Shown piece by piece: positions 9,752 through 18,149 of a DNA stretch of 64,000 nucleotides. Numbering within the stretch: position 1 is the first letter of the stretch; the number at the start of each line of letters is the position of its first letter. Under the pieces are notes generated by a model. It was not told where the DNA came from. It ran no database searches and saw only the letters and a program-made list of their open reading frames with translations. The DNA is from Alphaproteobacteria bacterium. Its GTDB lineage: Bacteria > Pseudomonadota > Alphaproteobacteria > Micavibrionales > Micavibrionaceae. A program made the translations under genes and the position numbers. The DNA lies in contig JAACQG010000007.1 in NCBI GenBank assembly GCA_009995045.1, forward strand, positions 117,641-181,640, written 5' to 3'.

Positions 9752-10042
9752 ATGCCCCATTTATATTTATTCGCAAAAATCACCCCGAAAGCCGAGCATC
9801 TTGATGACGCCCGCACAGCTATCCAAGGGATTATCGCGCAAACCGTGGCGGAGGAAGGCTGTATTCAATTTCATCTGCATGATGGATTGGATGATGGATG
9901 CCTCTATCTCTATGAGGAATGGGTGAATGAAGACGCCCTCGCCCATCATTACGACCAGCCGTATACGAAAGCCGTGTTCGAATCCTACAAAGAGTGGCTC
10001 GCCGCGCCCGTTGAAGGGCATAAAATGCGTCTGGCATCTTAA
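9752..10042 (+). CDS. ABM-fold (antibiotic biosynthesis monooxygenase-like) protein
   Basis: A 96-residue protein of the dimeric alpha-beta-barrel ABM superfamily. Visible signatures are LFAKITPKAEHLDDARTAIQ at the N-terminus, VAEEGCIQFHLHD in the middle, YLYEEWVNEDALAHHYDQPY with the conserved E and W, and the final strand. Members include quinol monooxygenases and heme- or aldehyde-handling enzymes; the substrate cannot be read. It lies 12 bp after cobT with an AAGGA ribosome binding site, so it is likely co-transcribed. Confidence 0.87.
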   Translation: MPHLYLFAKITPKAEHLDDARTAIQGIIAQTVAEEGCIQFHLHDGLDDGCLYLYEEWVNEDALAHHYDQPYTKAVFESYKEWLAAPVEGHKMRLAS

Positions 10043-10083
10043 CCTCTCTTGTCTTGGCGCGGAATATCGCTTAACTACAGTAT

Positions 10084-11373
10084 ATGAGCGATAAAAAGAA
10101 AATCTATAAACCGAAACCGATTAGCGGATACCCCGAATGGCTGCCACAGGTGCGCCGCGTTGAGCAGCAATGGCTGGATCATATCCGTGAGGTGTTTGAA
10201 AGTTATGGGTTTTGCAACATTGAAACGCCCGCCGTTGAGGCATTGGAGGTCATCGCCGCCAAGGGTGAGGATGTTGATAAAGAGATTTACGTGCTTGAGC
10301 GGCTCCAAAAAGAAGAAGGCGACAAAGAGGCGCGGTTAGCGTTGCATTTCGACCAGACTGTGCCGCTCGCGCGATATGTGGGACAGCATTTCAATGATTT
10401 GGTGTTTCCGTTCAAACGCTATCAAACGCAAAAAGTCTGGCGCGGCGAGAGACCACAGGCGGGGCGTTTTCGTGAATTTACGCAATGTGATATTGATGTG
10501 ATTAATGTCGATAATCTGCCGCTGTCGTTAGATGCAGAAATGCCGAAGATTATTCATGAGGTTTTGAGCGGGTTGGATATTCCACCGTTTGAGATACGGA
10601 TTTCTAATCGGAAGATTTTATTAGGCTTGTTAGATTATTTAGAAGTTCGAAACAAAACCGAAGTTACAAGAATAATTGATAAAATTGAAAAACTAAGTGA
10701 AGATAGCATTGAGCAATTATTAAAAGAGCATGGCATTGACGAGGCAGATTCTTCAGAAATATTATGGCTCGCTTTATGCCCTGATTTAGACGCTGTTTTT
10801 CCTCATAATGAAATGATGCAAGAGGGCCTTGAAGAATTACAATTCGTCATGGATCAACTCTCTCACCTTCCTAATGTGGTTGCGGATTTGTCTATCGTTC
10901 GTGGCCTGGATTACTATACGGGGACGGTTTATGAGACGATGTTTGTTGATGATCCGTCTTATGGGTCGATTTGTTCGGGCGGGCGCTATGATGATCTTGC
11001 GTCTTCTTATATCAATAAAAAGCTGCCCGGCGTTGGAATCTCCATCGGGTTTTCGCGCTTGTTTGCGAAGATGCATACACAGCTTGATACAGGGCGCATC
11101 TCGCCCGCTGATGTGCTTGTGATTTTGAATTCGGAAGATGATCGCGCCGCGGCGAGTGAGATTGCCGATACGCTGCGCAAGAATGGCAATGCCGTGGAGC
11201 TTTACCACGCGCCGCAGAAATTTTCGAAACAGTTGTCCTATGCGGAAAAGAAAGGCATTCCCTTTGTCTGGATGCCGCCTTTTGGTGATACGGTAGAGCA
11301 TAAAGTTAAAACCATGGCGACAGGCGATCAGGTCGAAGCCGATTACAAAGACTGGAAAGCCGCTGATGCTTAG
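10084..11373 (+). CDS. hisS: Histidyl-tRNA synthetase
   Basis: A class II synthetase charging tRNA-His; 429 aa. Motif 2 reads KVWRGERPQAGRFREFTQ followed by CDIDVI. The histidine-A motif is VRGLDYYTGTVYE (about 273-285) and motif 3 lies in GVGISIGFSRL. The C-terminal anticodon domain begins near ADVLVILNSEDD. The CDID form of motif 2 differs from the E. coli type, so tRNA-His G-1 recognition may differ (inference). Bases 10600-10870, encoding the insertion domain, are clearly AT-richer and use TTA, ATA and AAA codons unlike both flanks. The stop overlaps the next gene's start. Confidence 0.95.
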   Translation: MSDKKKIYKPKPISGYPEWLPQVRRVEQQWLDHIREVFESYGFCNIETPAVEALEVIAAKGEDVDKEIYVLERLQKEEGDKEARLALHFDQTVPLARYVGQHFNDLVFPFKRYQTQKVWRGERPQAGRFREFTQCDIDVINVDNLPLSLDAEMPKIIHEVLSGLDIPPFEIRISNRKILLGLLDYLEVRNKTEVTRIIDKIEKLSEDSIEQLLKEHGIDEADSSEILWLALCPDLDAVFPHNEMMQEGLEELQFVMDQLSHLPNVVADLSIVRGLDYYTGTVYETMFVDDPSYGSICSGGRYDDLASSYINKKLPGVGISIGFSRLFAKMHTQLDTGRISPADVLVILNSEDDRAAASEIADTLRKNGNAVELYHAPQKFSKQLSYAEKKGIPFVWMPPFGDTVEHKVKTMATGDQVEADYKDWKAADA

Positions 11374-12040
11374 AAAATCCAACAATACGTCTTTGCGAGC
11401 AAAGCGAAGTAATCTCTTCTTTTTAGGTATGTTGATTGCCGCGTCGCTCTCGCTCCTCGCAATGACAGCGTCGGCACAACAGGAGCAAAGCCTCGCGCTC
11501 TCCCCGACATATTCGCCTGATTTTTGTGAATTTAGCGTCACATTCCCGAGCGAGCCATATAAATCGCGCAAATGCGAATCAAAGGATCGGTGTTTTGACC
11601 AGATCAGCTATACGCAAGTCTTTGACATGGCATCGACGGTGAATTTTCGTGTGATTTGCAATCCTGTCGGGCAAGAGGTTTTGGATGCTTATTCCCCCGA
11701 GGTGATGAAAGCCACGCTCAAAGCCATGACCAAACAGAGTGTTGTGCAGGAATTTAACACCTCATACCGTGACGAGAAAACATATAAGCAAGCGGGCTTG
11801 GTTGGCGAAGGCCTCTCTGGTCGCACCCCGACGATTTATATCGCGCAATTATGGATTGGTAAGACTTCCGCGTTTTCCGTTGAGGCGGAGTTGATCGGTG
11901 AACCGATGGCCGACGCGGATGAATTATTTCGCGATGTCTTGGCGAGCGTTGGGCCGAAAGCGGTTGAAGGCGATGCGGCTGAGGACGGCGATGAAGCGGA
12001 TGCGGCGAAAGAGCCTACCCCTGCGCCGACAGCGCCTTAA
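11366..12040 (+). CDS. Exported protein whose signal peptide is encoded by a palindromic repeat
   Basis: A 224-residue Sec-exported protein; no family recognised. Residues 1-37 form a signal peptide (basic RKSNNTSLRAKRSN, hydrophobic LLAM, cleavage after TASA). The mature part has cysteines in DFCEFSVTF, RKCESKDRCF and VICNP, and an acidic, Ala/Pro-rich tail (EDGDEADAAKEPTPAPTAP). Codons 8-34 coincide with a dispersed palindromic repeat (11389-11466). The gene overlaps hisS by 8 bp. A later ATG (codon 22) would still leave a hydrophobic export segment. A periplasmic location is inferred. Confidence 0.8.
   Translation: MLRKSNNTSLRAKRSNLFFLGMLIAASLSLLAMTASAQQEQSLALSPTYSPDFCEFSVTFPSEPYKSRKCESKDRCFDQISYTQVFDMASTVNFRVICNPVGQEVLDAYSPEVMKATLKAMTKQSVVQEFNTSYRDEKTYKQAGLVGEGLSGRTPTIYIAQLWIGKTSAFSVEAELIGEPMADADELFRDVLASVGPKAVEGDAAEDGDEADAAKEPTPAPTAP
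11389..11466. repeat. Dispersed palindromic repeat (REP-like), copy 1, inside a coding region
   Basis: Left arm GTCTTTGCGAGCAAAGCGAA with GTAATC, right arm GATTGCCGCGTCGC with CTCGCAATGAC. The arms are imperfect inverted copies of the same unit (consensus GTCATTGCGAG...GCAATC). Related copies lie at 38643-38726 and, as a half, at 21842-21868. This copy lies within the signal-peptide codons of the exported protein. Confidence 0.8.
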
Positions 12041-12419
12041 TTCTTTCCACCATTGAGAAAAATCCGTTGCGGCGGTTAGGGCTTAGGTTTTGATCGAGGC
12101 CGATTTGCGCCATGGCGGCGTCAATATCGGTCGCCCTGATCTGCGCGAGGGATTTATCCTGATATGCGGCCATAAGAATGCCAATCAACCCGCGCACAAT
12201 ATGCGCGTCACTATCGGCGATGAAATGGAGTGTTTCGTCTTCAATCGTTGCGTCCATCCATACTTGTGATGTGCAGCCGCGCACGAGGTTGGTTTCAGTT
12301 TTCAAAGCATCGTCCATTTTGGGAAGCGCACGCCCCAAATCAATGAGGTAGCGATAACGCTCTTCCCAATCATCAAAGAGCGCGAAGTTTTCGATTAACT
12401 CTTCTAATTTATCAACCAT
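12015..12419 (-). CDS. sufE: SufE-type Fe-S cluster assembly sulfur acceptor
   Basis: SufE accepts sulfane sulfur from the SufS cysteine desulfurase. The 134-residue protein starts at MVDKLEELIENFALFDDWEE and carries YLIDLGRALP and LVRGCTSQVW with the persulfide-carrying cysteine (C51 by my count), then DSDAHIVRGLIGIL. ATG 12419 is used because CAGGAA lies upstream and family homology begins there. A second, diverged copy of its 5' end lies just upstream (12412-12540). The 3' end converges with the exported-protein gene, overlapping by 26 bp. No other suf gene is in the window. Confidence 0.93.
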   Translation of the reverse strand: MVDKLEELIENFALFDDWEERYRYLIDLGRALPKMDDALKTETNLVRGCTSQVWMDATIEDETLHFIADSDAHIVRGLIGILMAAYQDKSLAQIRATDIDAAMAQIGLDQNLSPNRRNGFFSMVERIKALSAQG

Positions 12420-12540
12420 AGTGCATTTCCTGTTTCTTAAAGTGTGCAAACAAACCTTCGGTTTGCTTTGCGGGCCAATCATCAAAGAGGGCGAAGTTTT
12501 CGACGAGTTCGTTTAATTCTTCGTTTTCTATGTCTGCCAT
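12412..12540 (-). pseudogene. Duplicated sufE 5' fragment forming a 42-codon upstream ORF
   Basis: ATG 12540 opens a frame beginning MADIENEELNELVENFALFD, then DW, which matches the SufE N-terminus. It runs on through a bulged hairpin (encoding AKQTEGLFA) and stops at a TGA overlapping the real sufE start by 8 bp. The two copies are 109 bp apart and in the same relative frame. Over the shared 12 codons the only amino-acid change is V/I. It could be a scar or a translationally coupled leader. Confidence 0.75.
12446..12471 (-). repeat. Bulged mini-hairpin element, copy 1 (sufE)
   Basis: On the minus strand GCAAA pairs with TTTGC, with one bulged G, and CAAACC pairs with GGTTTG around a GAA triloop. 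The same bulged structure occurs at 34736-34761 and 42573-42600, with compensatory base changes in the stems. Confidence 0.7.
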
Positions 12541-12659
12541 GTCAATTTTCTTGCTTTATCGGTGTAAAAATACATTTTGTTTATATAAGGGGTTGCGTCG
12601 TGTTTGACCAGTTCGCTAAGTTAATAATGTAAAACAATTTCTAAGGGATAAATCCATCC

Positions 12660-13991
12660 ATGAGCAAATCAGAAAAAAGCGATAGCAAAAACACACTTTA
12701 CTGTTCTTTCTGCGGTAAGAGCCAACATGAGGTGCGTAAGCTCATTGCGGGGCCAAATGTATTCATCTGTAATGAATGCGTGGAGCTTTGCATGGATATC
12801 ATCCGTGAAGAAGACAAAACCCAACTTGTGCGCGATGGCGCCGATGGAGTCCCTGCCCCGTCAGAGATTAAGAATTTCCTCGATGACTATGTTATCGGTC
12901 AGGAAGCAGCCAAGCGCGTTCTCGCGGTTGCCGTGCATAACCACTATAAACGCCTAGAGCATGGCGGTAGCGGTTCTGATGTTGAGTTGGCGAAATCCAA
13001 TATCATGCTTTGCGGGCCGACCGGTTGTGGTAAGACATTGCTGGCGCAGACATTGGCGCGTATTTTGGATGTGCCGTTCACCATGGCGGATGCAACAACA
13101 TTGACCGAAGCCGGTTATGTTGGTGAAGATGTTGAGAATATCGTCCTTAAATTGCTGCAGGCGTCTGACTATAATGTTGAGCGTGCGCAAAAAGGGATTG
13201 TCTATATTGATGAGATCGACAAAATCTCCCGCAAATCTGACAACCCATCCATCACACGAGATGTATCGGGCGAAGGTGTTCAACAAGCGCTTTTGAAATT
13301 GATGGAAGGGACGGTTGCTTCTGTTCCTCCACAGGGCGGGCGTAAACATCCTCAGCAAGAGTTCTTGCAGGTTGATACGAAAGATATTCTGTTTATCTGT
13401 GGTGGTGCGTTTGCGGGTCTGGATAAGATTATTGCGCAACGTGGTCGCGGTACGACAATTGGATTTGGCGCGGACATCAAAGATTTGGATGATGCACGCG
13501 GTATTGGCGAATTGTTCCAAGAGCTTGAGCCGGAAGATTTGTTGAAATACGGTCTTATCCCTGAATTTGTTGGTCGTTTGCCAGTGATTGCAACGCTTGA
13601 AGATTTGGATGAAGATGCGCTTATCACGATCCTCACTCAGCCAAAGAATGCGATCGTAAAGCAATACACCAAATTGTTCGACATTGAGGGCGTTGATTTG
13701 ACGTTCACCGATGACGCATTGAAAGCGATTGCGCAAAAAGCGATTGCGCGTAAAACTGGTGCGCGTGGTCTTCGTTCGATTATCGAAAATCTATTGCTGA
13801 ACACTATGTACGAAGTGCCGGACATGGAAGATGCGAAAGAAGTTATCGTTGATGGCGACACGGTTCGTGAGAATAAAGAACCTGAAATCGTTCATGAAAA
13901 AGGTAAGAAGAAGGCGACAAAGTCTAAGAAAACTGCCGATAAGAAAAAAGACGATAAAGAAGAAAAAGATGACGCGGATGATGCGGCTTAA
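12660..13991 (+). CDS. clpX: ATP-dependent Clp protease ATP-binding subunit ClpX
   Basis: An AAA+ unfoldase that feeds substrates to ClpP. The 443-residue protein has the N-terminal C4 zinc domain (CSFCGK...CNECVELC, about 15-44), Walker [11 protein letters not shown] near 120, Walker [14 protein letters not shown], the [11 protein letters not shown] pore-2/RKH region and sensor 2 [10 protein letters not shown]. The last 35 residues are an unusual lysine/aspartate-rich tail ([14 protein letters not shown]...) not found in standard 420-residue ClpX. clpP is not adjacent; lon is not in the window. Its promoter shares the region with the divergent sufE. Confidence 0.97.
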   Translation: MSKSEKSDSKNTLYCSFCGKSQHEVRKLIAGPNVFICNECVELCMDIIREEDKTQLVRDGADGVPAPSEIKNFLDDYVIGQEAAKRVLAVAVHNHYKRLEHGGSGSDVELAKSNIMLCGPTGCGKTLLAQTLARILDVPFTMADATTLTEAGYVGEDVENIVLKLLQASDYNVERAQKGIVYIDEIDKISRKSDNPSITRDVSGEGVQQALLKLMEGTVASVPPQGGRKHPQQEFLQVDTKDILFICGGAFAGLDKIIAQRGRGTTIGFGADIKDLDDARGIGELFQELEPEDLLKYGLIPEFVGRLPVIATLEDLDEDALITILTQPKNAIVKQYTKLFDIEGVDLTFTDDALKAIAQKAIARKTGARGLRSIIENLLLNTMYEVPDMEDAKEVIVDGDTVRENKEPEIVHEKGKKKATKSKKTADKKKDDKEEKDDADDAA

Positions 13992-14000
13992 TCTTTAGCC

Positions 14001-14543
14001 TCATCCCCCTATCCCATCACACCGTGGCGCCACATCTTCTGGCGCCATGTTTGTTTTTAGATCTTTCGTTGCGCGCGCAGACAGCATACCAACACAGAAA
14101 AGCAGCATATCCATCTCTTTTTGCGATGATGCGCTCAGTGTAACGCCAAATATATTCATTGGTGGAGACTTTCTTAGACCATTAAATGTGGCGCCTAATA
14201 GATTTGCAGAGCCAAGGAAAGAATTTCGCAAAGCCCTTAAGTCGTCTTTTAAGCTTTCGGAGATATAAGTTTTATCAAAACTAACATTGACGATTAGAGA
14301 AGCCCCGCTTTTTGCAAATTTTTGATGAACGACTATCTGCTTTTTTAATGCGTCACTGATATAAAAACGCATACCAGAATGCACATTCCTAGCGCGGTCA
14401 ATTTCTACCTCTGAAATAACGCCATTTTTCTCCATTGATTTCAGCGAGTTTTCTAACGTTTGCGCCGCCTTTTTCGGGTCGAATTCTGCATTTCCTTCAT
14501 ACATTTGCGCATCATTAACGCACCGAATTAATATGTCAAACAT
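14001..14543 (-). CDS. Hypothetical protein (180 aa)
   Basis: An intact soluble protein with no family I recognise. It is mixed alpha/beta with basic and hydrophobic segments (GASLIVNVSFDKTYISESLK, then FLGSANLLGATFNGLR) and a cysteine near each end. There is no signal peptide or membrane helix apart from a mildly hydrophobic MDMLLFCVGML. It converges on clpX, ending 10 bp away, and diverges from the DHH gene. Orphan-like; function unknown. Confidence 0.6.
   Translation of the reverse strand: MFDILIRCVNDAQMYEGNAEFDPKKAAQTLENSLKSMEKNGVISEVEIDRARNVHSGMRFYISDALKKQIVVHQKFAKSGASLIVNVSFDKTYISESLKDDLRALRNSFLGSANLLGATFNGLRKSPPMNIFGVTLSASSQKEMDMLLFCVGMLSARATKDLKTNMAPEDVAPRCDGIGG
14025..14047. terminator. 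Paired TGGCGCCA palindromes, possible clpX terminator
   Basis: TGGCGCCA occurs at 14025-14032 and again at 14040-14047, each self-complementary, separated by 7 nt, and followed on the plus strand by TGTTTGTTTTT. It can form an 8-bp stem downstream of clpX, but it lies inside the 3' end of the convergent gene. Confidence 0.4.
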
Positions 14544-14659
14544 ATTATTCTCGAATTCATTTGCGCTTTGTTTACTTTGTTTTTATCCTTTTGCGTGAGA
14601 ATATAAATTCGACTGCTTTTCATTACCCATTTGAATACATATAGAGAAAGAAGAATTCC

Positions 14660-15625
14660 ATGAGCATTTCGCCGGCAGCCATTTTGGATAATCCCAATCA
14701 AAAATTCCGCCTTATCACACGCAGTGATATGGATGGCTTGGTATGTGGGGTTTTGCTCAAAGAGCTTGGTTTGATTGATGAAGTGACATTTGCGCATCCC
14801 AAGGATATGCAAGATGGCCTTATTGATGTTGGCCCCAATGATATCACAACGAATCTTCCTTATGTTGAGGGTGTCTACATGGCGTTTGACCACCACGCAT
14901 CCGAAATGGAGCGCGTAAAAGGAAACCCGGAGAATCATGTGATTTTACCGCAATGTCCATCTGCGGCGCGTGTGGTTTATGATTTCTTCGGCGGCGCGGA
15001 ACGTTTCCCCGATGTATCCGATGCCATGATGTCGGCAGTTGATAAAGCGGATTCGGCGCAATTTTCCAAGGAAGATATCCTAAACCCAGGTGGCTGGGAG
15101 CTGCTTAGCTTTTTGATGGATGCGCGCACCGGTCTTGGGCGTTTCCGTGATTTCAATATTTCCAATTATCAATTGATGATGAAACTGATTGATCATTGTC
15201 GTGATCATGATGACATTGACGATATCCTTGAGCTTCCTGATGTTAAGGAACGCGTTGATATTTACTTTGACCATCAGGTTAAATTCCGTGAACAGCTTGA
15301 GCGCTGCGCGAAGGTACATGACAATCTTGTGATTCTTGACCTACGTAAAGAAGACACGATCTGGGCGGGGAACCGTTTCATGATTTATGCGCTTTATCCG
15401 CAGACGAATATCTCTATCCATATCTTATGGGGTAAGAACAAGCAGAACACGGTCTTTGCGATTGGGAAATCTATCATCAACCGTACATCAAAAACCAATA
15501 TTGGCGAGCTATGCTTGTCTTATGGCGGTGGCGGTCATGATGCGGCGGGTACGTGCCAGATTGAAAACCTGAAGGCAGAAGAAGTTTTGACCGAGATCAT
15601 CAAAAAAATTAATGCGGATGGATAA
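14660..15625 (+). CDS. DHH/DHHA1-family phosphoesterase
   Basis: A probable metal-dependent phosphoesterase related to NrnA, RecJ and exopolyphosphatase-like proteins. The DHH domain has RSDMDGLVCGVLL (about 21-33) and FDHHASE (about 73-79). The C-terminal DHHA1 nucleic-acid-binding domain ends with the glycine motif GGGGHDAAGTC near residue 292. The substrate could be short oligonucleotides or polyphosphate; the sequence does not decide. 321 aa, single gene with its own 5' region. The photolyase gene begins 55 bp downstream. Confidence 0.87.
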   Translation: MSISPAAILDNPNQKFRLITRSDMDGLVCGVLLKELGLIDEVTFAHPKDMQDGLIDVGPNDITTNLPYVEGVYMAFDHHASEMERVKGNPENHVILPQCPSAARVVYDFFGGAERFPDVSDAMMSAVDKADSAQFSKEDILNPGGWELLSFLMDARTGLGRFRDFNISNYQLMMKLIDHCRDHDDIDDILELPDVKERVDIYFDHQVKFREQLERCAKVHDNLVILDLRKEDTIWAGNRFMIYALYPQTNISIHILWGKNKQNTVFAIGKSIINRTSKTNIGELCLSYGGGGHDAAGTCQIENLKAEEVLTEIIKKINADG

Positions 15626-15680
15626 GCATTAATTCCTTCCATGCGGTTGAATTACTGTTACGCCATCCCATGTCACTGAT

Positions 15681-17120
15681 ATGACACAAAAAAACGCTAT
15701 TGTATGGTTTCGTCAAGATTTACGCCTTGCCGATAACCCCGCTTTAAATGCTGCGCTTGATGCGGGGCATGCGGTTATTCCCGTATACATCCTAGATGAT
15801 GAAAACGCCGCCGAGTGGAAGCTTGGTGGGGCAACGCGATGGTGGCTACATCAAAGCCTAACCTCGCTTCAGGATGATTTGCGTGAGCATTTGATCATAC
15901 GCCAAGGCGACGCGGCGAGCGTTATACAAGCGTTGATAGAAGATACAGGCGCGGTCGCAGTCTATTGGAATCGCTGTTACGAGCCATGGCGCATTAAACG
16001 CGATGAAGCCATCAAAAGCGGATTGAAAGATAACGGCATTGATGTTGAGAGCTTTGACGGATCCATGCTCTGGGAGCCGTGGCAGGTTCTTAAGGATGAT
16101 GAAACGCCCTATCGCGTCTTTACGCCTTATTACCGCAAAGGCTGCGCGAAGAGTGAACCACGCAAACCCCTTGATCGTCCAGATCGCATTACTTATGGCG
16201 ATCATGACGCCGTGATGGGACATGTCGATGATTTGGCGTTGATGCCGGACATTCAATGGTATGATGGCATGGCGGCGTTTTGGGATGTTGGTGAAGATGC
16301 CGCGCATAAACGCCTGCAGGATTTTCTTGAGGGCGGCTTAAAAGGCTACAAAGATGATCGCAACCGCCCTGATATGGAGAATGTATCACGGATGTCACCA
16401 TATTTGAGGCATGGCGAGATTTCTCCGAATCAGGTCTGGCATATCGCAAAAGAGTATGCGGCGGCCAACAACATCCCCGACAAAGATATCGATCATTATT
16501 GCAGTGAGCTTGGCTGGCGGGAGTTTTCTTATTATTTGCTGTTTCACTTCCCAAAGATCACTTGGGATAATTTGCAAGATAAGTTTGATGATTTCCCTTG
16601 GGATGAAAGCGATAGCGAGGAGCTTAAGCGCTGGCAGGATGGTCAGACGGGCATTCCGATTGTTGACGCAGGAATGCGCCAGTTATATGAAACGGGCTGG
16701 ATGCATAACCGCGTACGGATGATTGTTGGCTCATTGCTGGTTAAAAATCTTTTGATCCACTGGCATAAGGGTGAGGAATGGTTTTGGGATACGCTGGTTG
16801 ATGCTGACCTTGCGAGCAATAGCGCGAGTTGGCAATGGGTTGCGGGATCGGGCGCGGATGCTGCCCCTTATTTTCGAATCTTTAACCCCCTGCTTCAGGG
16901 TGAGAAATTTGATCCCAATGGCGATTACGTGCGGCGATATGTCCCTGAGTTAAAGGATATGCCGAAAGAATTTATTCATAAACCATGGGAAGCAGGGCCG
17001 CTTATCTTACAAAGCGCAGGCGTTAAGCTTGGTGAGGATTACCCTGAGCCGATTGTTGACCTAAAAGAATCACGAGAGCGTGCGCTCGATGCATTGCAAA
17101 GCACTAAGCAATCGGATTAA
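15681..17120 (+). CDS. phrB: Deoxyribodipyrimidine photolyase
   Basis: A light-driven DNA repair enzyme (cryptochrome/photolyase family, class I CPD type). The 479-residue protein has the N-terminal antenna domain (IVWFRQDLRLADNPAL). The C-terminal FAD domain has LGWREFSYYLLFHFP, GIPIVDAGMRQLYETGWMHN, RMIVGSLLVKNLLIHW and SWQWVAGSGADAAPYFRIFN, which include the flavin-binding and electron-transfer tryptophan positions. Length is normal (470-480). The S66 peptidase begins 9 bp after its stop, so the two are probably co-transcribed. Confidence 0.96.
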   Translation: MTQKNAIVWFRQDLRLADNPALNAALDAGHAVIPVYILDDENAAEWKLGGATRWWLHQSLTSLQDDLREHLIIRQGDAASVIQALIEDTGAVAVYWNRCYEPWRIKRDEAIKSGLKDNGIDVESFDGSMLWEPWQVLKDDETPYRVFTPYYRKGCAKSEPRKPLDRPDRITYGDHDAVMGHVDDLALMPDIQWYDGMAAFWDVGEDAAHKRLQDFLEGGLKGYKDDRNRPDMENVSRMSPYLRHGEISPNQVWHIAKEYAAANNIPDKDIDHYCSELGWREFSYYLLFHFPKITWDNLQDKFDDFPWDESDSEELKRWQDGQTGIPIVDAGMRQLYETGWMHNRVRMIVGSLLVKNLLIHWHKGEEWFWDTLVDADLASNSASWQWVAGSGADAAPYFRIFNPLLQGEKFDPNGDYVRRYVPELKDMPKEFIHKPWEAGPLILQSAGVKLGEDYPEPIVDLKESRERALDALQSTKQSD

Positions 17121-17129
17121 CCTAGAGGG

Positions 17130-17984
17130 ATGATAGATCCTCAATCAAAAATTGGTGTATGCGCCCCCTCCTCCTATGTTGAGAAAGACGACATTGATTT
17201 GGCGGCGGATAGTCTTCGGGCGCGCGGCTATGATGTTTTCGTGCATCCGCAAACATTCATGCGCGAGCATCAATCCGCCGGATCACATCAGCAAAAGATC
17301 GATGCGATCCATGATTTATACCGCGATGAGAGCATTGACGTGATATGGGCTGCGGGCGGCGGTAATCGTACGATGCATAGTGTTGACCGGCTTGATTATG
17401 ATTTGATTGCGCGCAATCCAAAGCCGATGATCGGGTTTAGCGATGTGACCGCCCTGTTGAATGCGATCACGGTTAAGACGGGGATCATCAATATCCATGC
17501 GCAGGTTTTTAAGAATCTCCCGCAATACCAAGAATTAGACGCCCTGCTGAGTGGGGATTACACGATGTCGTTTGAGAATGCCCGCATCATGAAAGCAGGT
17601 GATGCGCGTGGGGCGATTTATGGCGGTAATCTTAGCCTGTTTCAATATCTGCCCGAAACGCTAGGGCATTCATTTTTGGATGGTGCGATTTTATGCCTTG
17701 AAGATTGTAACGAGGAATTGAGCCGCATTGACCGTATGTTTTTACATTTAAAGCGCATTGGCGCTCTTGATCGTATCGGCGGGCTTATTCTCGGGACGTT
17801 TAGTGATCTGGCTGATAGCACGCGGCCATTCGGCTTTTCTCTGGACGATATTGTTCGTGAGCATATTGAAGGGCTTGATATTCCCGTCATAATGGATGCG
17901 CCGTTTGGTCATGGCGGGCATTTGTCACCTCTGCCGATTGGTGCGCAAGGTGAGATGAATAAAAAATCGCTTCGAATCATTTGA
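17130..17984 (+). CDS. LD-carboxypeptidase-like protein (peptidase S66, LdcA/MccF)
   Basis: S66 enzymes cleave the L-Lys/mDap-D-Ala bond of murein tetrapeptides during recycling, or inactivate microcin C-type compounds. Visible features are IGVCAPSSYVEKDD at the N-terminus, WAAGGGNRTMHSVDRLDY with the oxyanion-hole glycines, the nucleophile S in IGFSDVTALLNA (about 108), the E of LEDCNEELSRIDRM, and the H of the DAPFGHGGHLSPLPIGA segment. At 284 aa it is slightly shorter than LdcA. Its ribosome binding site is jammed against the ATG (AGAGGG directly before it). Confidence 0.9.
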   Translation: MIDPQSKIGVCAPSSYVEKDDIDLAADSLRARGYDVFVHPQTFMREHQSAGSHQQKIDAIHDLYRDESIDVIWAAGGGNRTMHSVDRLDYDLIARNPKPMIGFSDVTALLNAITVKTGIINIHAQVFKNLPQYQELDALLSGDYTMSFENARIMKAGDARGAIYGGNLSLFQYLPETLGHSFLDGAILCLEDCNEELSRIDRMFLHLKRIGALDRIGGLILGTFSDLADSTRPFGFSLDDIVREHIEGLDIPVIMDAPFGHGGHLSPLPIGAQGEMNKKSLRII

Positions 17985-18149
17985 TAATTCTCTTTTCACC
18001 GCGATATTACTACCCTCAAGGCATTGAAAAACATCACTCAAACTTAATTTTTCCTTATTTAACAAGACTCTAATATAAGGTGTTTGACTCCCGCGCGAAA
18101 ATGTGCATAATTTAGTACATACTAATAAATAAAAAAATGAGTAAAAAGG

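Noticed and set aside
10837-11571. 244-codon minus-strand ORF overlapping hisS and the exported-protein gene
   Set aside because: Antisense to conserved HisRS motifs and spanning a repeat; no family features.
12954-13736. 260-codon minus-strand ORF inside clpX
   Set aside because: Fully antisense to the conserved ClpX core, with atypical composition; a codon-bias shadow.
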